Assembly (NCBI GenBank): GCA_018067265.1
Contig: JAGPUY010000384.1
Location: 1-8,311 of the forward strand
DNA length: 8,311 nt
Reading direction: 5' to 3'
Source: Oceanihabitans sp.
GTDB taxonomy: Bacteria; Bacteroidota; Bacteroidia; Flavobacteriales; Flavobacteriaceae
The position numbers and the translations under genes are program-made. Below, piece after piece: positions 6,594 through 8,311 of this stretch. Positions within the stretch are counted from its first letter, which is position 1. Each line of letters opens with the position of its first letter. The notes under the pieces are model-generated. The model worked only from the letters and a program-made list of their open reading frames with translations, had not been told where the DNA came from and made no database searches.

Positions 6594-7553
6594 ATGAAAC
6601 TACAAACACAAATACCGTTAAAACAACAAGAGCATAATCGAATAGATTATAACTCCAAACTCTTGTTGTTAGGTTCGTGTTTTTCAGAAAACATAGGCGC
6701 TAAATTTGGCTATTTTAAGTTTCAAAACAAAGTAAATCCTTTCGGAATTTTATTTCATCCTAAAGCTATTGAATCCTTAATAGTACATGCAACGCAAGGA
6801 AAAGTGTATTCCGAAAAAGATGTCTTTTTTCATAACGAGCAGTGGCATTGCTTCTATGCGCATTCTAAATTGAGTAATGCTTCCAAAGAAAATGTACTAG
6901 AAGATTTAAATACTGCTATTGCATCCACAAACAAGCAAATAACCGAGGCTACACACGTTATTATTACTTTAGGAACCGCTTGGGTCTATAAACATATAGA
7001 AACTAAGGTTGTTGTTGCTAATTGCCATAAAGTGCCTCAAAAAGAGTTTACAAAAGAATTACTTGCTGTCCCCGAAATTGTAGCATCCCTAGAAAACATT
7101 GTTGCGAGCCTTAAAGAAATAAACGCCAATGCTTCCGTGATTTTTACGGTTTCTCCGGTAAGACATATAAAAGATGGTTTCATAGAAAACACACAAAGCA
7201 AAGCCCATTTAATTGCAGCTATTCATCAGCTATTGTCACCTCGAGCACAGTCGAGAGGTCTGAGCTATTTTCCGTCTTACGAAATCATGTTAGATGAACT
7301 TCGAGACTATCGTTTCTATAAAGAAGATATGTTACATCCAAATAAAACAGCGATACAATATATTTGGAATAAGTTCCAACAAGCCTGGATTTCTTCCGAA
7401 GCAAATAAAACCATGCAAGAAATCGATGTAATTCAAAAAGGCTTGTCGCACAAACCATTTTATCCAAAAGCAACAGCACATCTTCAATTTGTTGAAAAAC
7501 TCGAAGAAAAAATCAAGAAGCTCCAATTAAAGTATGAATTTGTAAGGTTTTAA
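6594..7553 (+). CDS. GSCFA domain-containing protein
   Basis: A 319-residue protein of the GSCFA family, related to the SGNH/GDSL hydrolases. The naming motif GSCFSENIGAKF starts at G27, with S28 as the candidate nucleophile. Further family blocks are NKVNPFGILFHP (44-55), HVIITLGTAWVY and VIFTVSPVRHIKDGF; the last region has YFPSYEIMLDELRDYRFY and EDMLHPN, where D245 and H248 form the DxxH of the SGNH catalytic group. It has no signal peptide or membrane segment and should be cytoplasmic. Its substrate is unknown. Position just after alaS suggests co-transcription. Residues 215-223 (SPRAQSRGL) are encoded by a palindromic repeat that seems inserted in frame before the conserved YFPSYEI block. 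The C-terminus (about 296-314) is a charged helix. Confidence 0.9.
   Translation: MKLQTQIPLKQQEHNRIDYNSKLLLLGSCFSENIGAKFGYFKFQNKVNPFGILFHPKAIESLIVHATQGKVYSEKDVFFHNEQWHCFYAHSKLSNASKENVLEDLNTAIASTNKQITEATHVIITLGTAWVYKHIETKVVVANCHKVPQKEFTKELLAVPEIVASLENIVASLKEINANASVIFTVSPVRHIKDGFIENTQSKAHLIAAIHQLLSPRAQSRGLSYFPSYEIMLDELRDYRFYKEDMLHPNKTAIQYIWNKFQQAWISSEANKTMQEIDVIQKGLSHKPFYPKATAHLQFVEKLEEKIKKLQLKYEFVRF
7234..7264. repeat. REP-like palindrome inside the GSCFA coding region
   Basis: The segment reads TGTCACCTCGAGCACAG followed by TCGAGAGGTCTGAG. CTCGA (7240-7244) pairs with TCGAG (7251-7255) around GCACAG, and ACCTC (7238-7242) can also pair with GAGGT (7255-7259). It is clearly GC-richer than the gene around it. 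It resembles the dispersed flavobacterial palindrome of the type GTCACTTCGAGCGCAGTCGA, a match made from memory. It is translated as LSPRAQSRGL and leaves the frame open. Confidence 0.6.
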
Positions 7554-7668
7554 TTACAAATACCTTAGCGGTTTACGGATCGTCTTTTTAATTCTCGTTT
7601 AGTCGAAAAAGTAGGGGTACATCGTTAATTAATGTTATATTTATCATGCTATTAATCAATTATATACT

Positions 7669-7722
7669 AAACATCAACCACAAGCTTAATCCTATTAAGT
7701 AATTGTTGTTGATGTTTTTTTT
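7669..7722 (+). terminator. Strong intrinsic terminator
   Basis: AAACATCAAC (7669-7678) pairs perfectly with GTTGATGTTT (7708-7717). After one mismatch, ACAA (7680-7683) pairs with TTGT (7703-7706), and CTTAAT (7685-7690) pairs with ATTAAG (7694-7699) around a CCT loop. An eight-T run (7715-7722) follows. This would end plus-strand transcription from alaS and the GSCFA gene, although it lies 115 bases past the GSCFA stop. Only the plus strand has a T-run, so it is one-way. Confidence 0.85.
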
Positions 7723-7735
7723 ATGTGTATTTTTG
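7706..7735 (+). promoter_or_regulatory. Flavobacterial-type promoter of the DUF4230 gene
   Basis: TTG (7706-7708), a 19-base spacer and TATTTTTG (7728-7735) fit the Bacteroidota consensus TTG-N17-23-TAnnTTTG well. The -33 element lies in the descending arm of the terminator hairpin. The predicted transcript start, a few bases after 7735, would fall at or next to the ATG at 7740, giving a leaderless or nearly leaderless mRNA. AT-rich DNA yields such matches by chance, so confidence is moderate. Confidence 0.5.
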
Positions 7736-7739
7736 ATAT

Positions 7740-8311
7740 ATGCGAAAAATTCTTCTAGGTATCTTTATAACAATTACTGTATTATTTACCTTCAAATACT
7801 GCGGCGATAAAAAGGGAGACAAGATTGTACTTCAAGAAAGCTCTATGTTAATACAAGAGCAAATTAAAAACGTTGGAAAGCTTGTCGTTACAGAAGGGCA
7901 TTTTAGCGAGGTCTTTAATTATAAAAATTCTAAAGAGATTTTCGGACAATATTTTACTTCCGATAAAAAAGCACTTGTTGTTGTAAATGCAGATGTAACC
8001 ATTGCTTACGATTTAAGTAAAATTGAATACAAAATAGACGAAGCCGCCAAAACACTTACCATTTTAAGTATCCCGGAAGAAGAAATTAAAATCAGTCCAG
8101 ATTTTGAATATTATGACGTGCAATCTGATTTTTTAAATCCATTCGAAGCACAAGACTACAACGCCATTAAAGAAACCGTAAAGGAATCTTTAATGAAAAA
8201 AGTAGCAGCGTCCGATTTAAAAACAAATGCCAAAAGCCGACTAATTAGCGAGTTGTCTAAATTCTATATATTGACCAATTCTTTAGGTTGGACTTTGCAG
8301 TACAACGAAAA
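7740..8311 (+). CDS. DUF4230 family protein, 3' partial
   Basis: The frame is open from the ATG at 7740 to the window edge (190 codons plus two bases), so only the last part is missing. Residues 3-18 (KILLGIFITITVLFTF) form a membrane anchor or uncleaved signal; C21 follows but the context FKYC is not a good lipobox. From about residue 44 the chain matches DUF4230: NVGKLVVTEGHFSEVFNY, KKALVVVNADVTIAYDLSKI, TLTILSIPEEEIKISPDFEYYDVQS, and near the edge SRLISELSKFYILTNSLGWTL. DUF4230 proteins of Bacteroidota are usually about 200 residues, so perhaps 10-20 are lost. The function is not known; the anchor suggests a role outside the inner membrane. The upstream terminator and its own promoter indicate it is transcribed separately from alaS and the GSCFA gene. 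Confidence 0.88.
   Translation, partial: MRKILLGIFITITVLFTFKYCGDKKGDKIVLQESSMLIQEQIKNVGKLVVTEGHFSEVFNYKNSKEIFGQYFTSDKKALVVVNADVTIAYDLSKIEYKIDEAAKTLTILSIPEEEIKISPDFEYYDVQSDFLNPFEAQDYNAIKETVKESLMKKVAASDLKTNAKSRLISELSKFYILTNSLGWTLQYNE

Noticed and set aside
7285..7526. Two overlapping minus-strand frames opposite the GSCFA gene
   Set aside because: Both lie opposite conserved GSCFA residues and are rich in F, L and C as expected of antisense AT-rich DNA.

Overview
This window looks like core chromosome of a member of the Bacteroidota, most likely the Flavobacteriaceae. The DNA is AT-rich. Start codons lack clear Shine-Dalgarno sequences. Promoter-like boxes fit the Bacteroidota form TTG-N17-23-TAnnTTTG. 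The gene set (GSCFA protein beside alaS, DUF4230 protein, LemA with two TPM proteins, a short MerR regulator, an M23 peptidase) is typical of marine flavobacteria. The genus cannot be told from the sequence.

Layout. (1) Positions 1-492, plus strand: the 3' part of a gene ending in a divergent OmpA-like domain, running off the left edge. (2) Positions 543-3725, minus strand: a five-gene run transcribed right to left, M23 peptidase > MerR-type regulator > lemA > soluble TPM protein > membrane TPM protein with a glycine-rich tail. The junctions are 0, 11, 5 and -1 bases, so this is almost certainly one operon. (3) Positions 3726-3944: a 219-base divergent control region with inverted repeats and promoter-like boxes. 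(4) Positions 3945-7553, plus strand: full-length alaS, then a GSCFA-domain protein 33 bases later. (5) Positions 7554-7739: an intergenic stretch with a strong intrinsic terminator whose 3' arm overlaps a promoter. (6) Positions 7740-8311, plus strand: a DUF4230 protein cut by the right edge.

How the genes may work together. The minus-strand operon points at the cell envelope: a membrane-anchored peptidoglycan endopeptidase, a membrane LemA protein and two TPM-domain proteins, with a small DNA-binding protein encoded inside the run. AlaRS and the GSCFA protein are probably co-transcribed. No mobile element, CRISPR array, tRNA, rRNA or defence island was seen.

The most notable non-coding signals are three short GC-richer palindromes (520-545, 6565-6590, 7234-7264). 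The last two resemble dispersed REP-like repeats of flavobacteria, and the last sits in frame inside the GSCFA gene. There is also a perfect 10-base inverted repeat that would pair across the start codon of the M23 gene. I did not find a convincing new multi-gene system; the least understood conserved unit is the M23-MerR-LemA-TPM-TPM operon.
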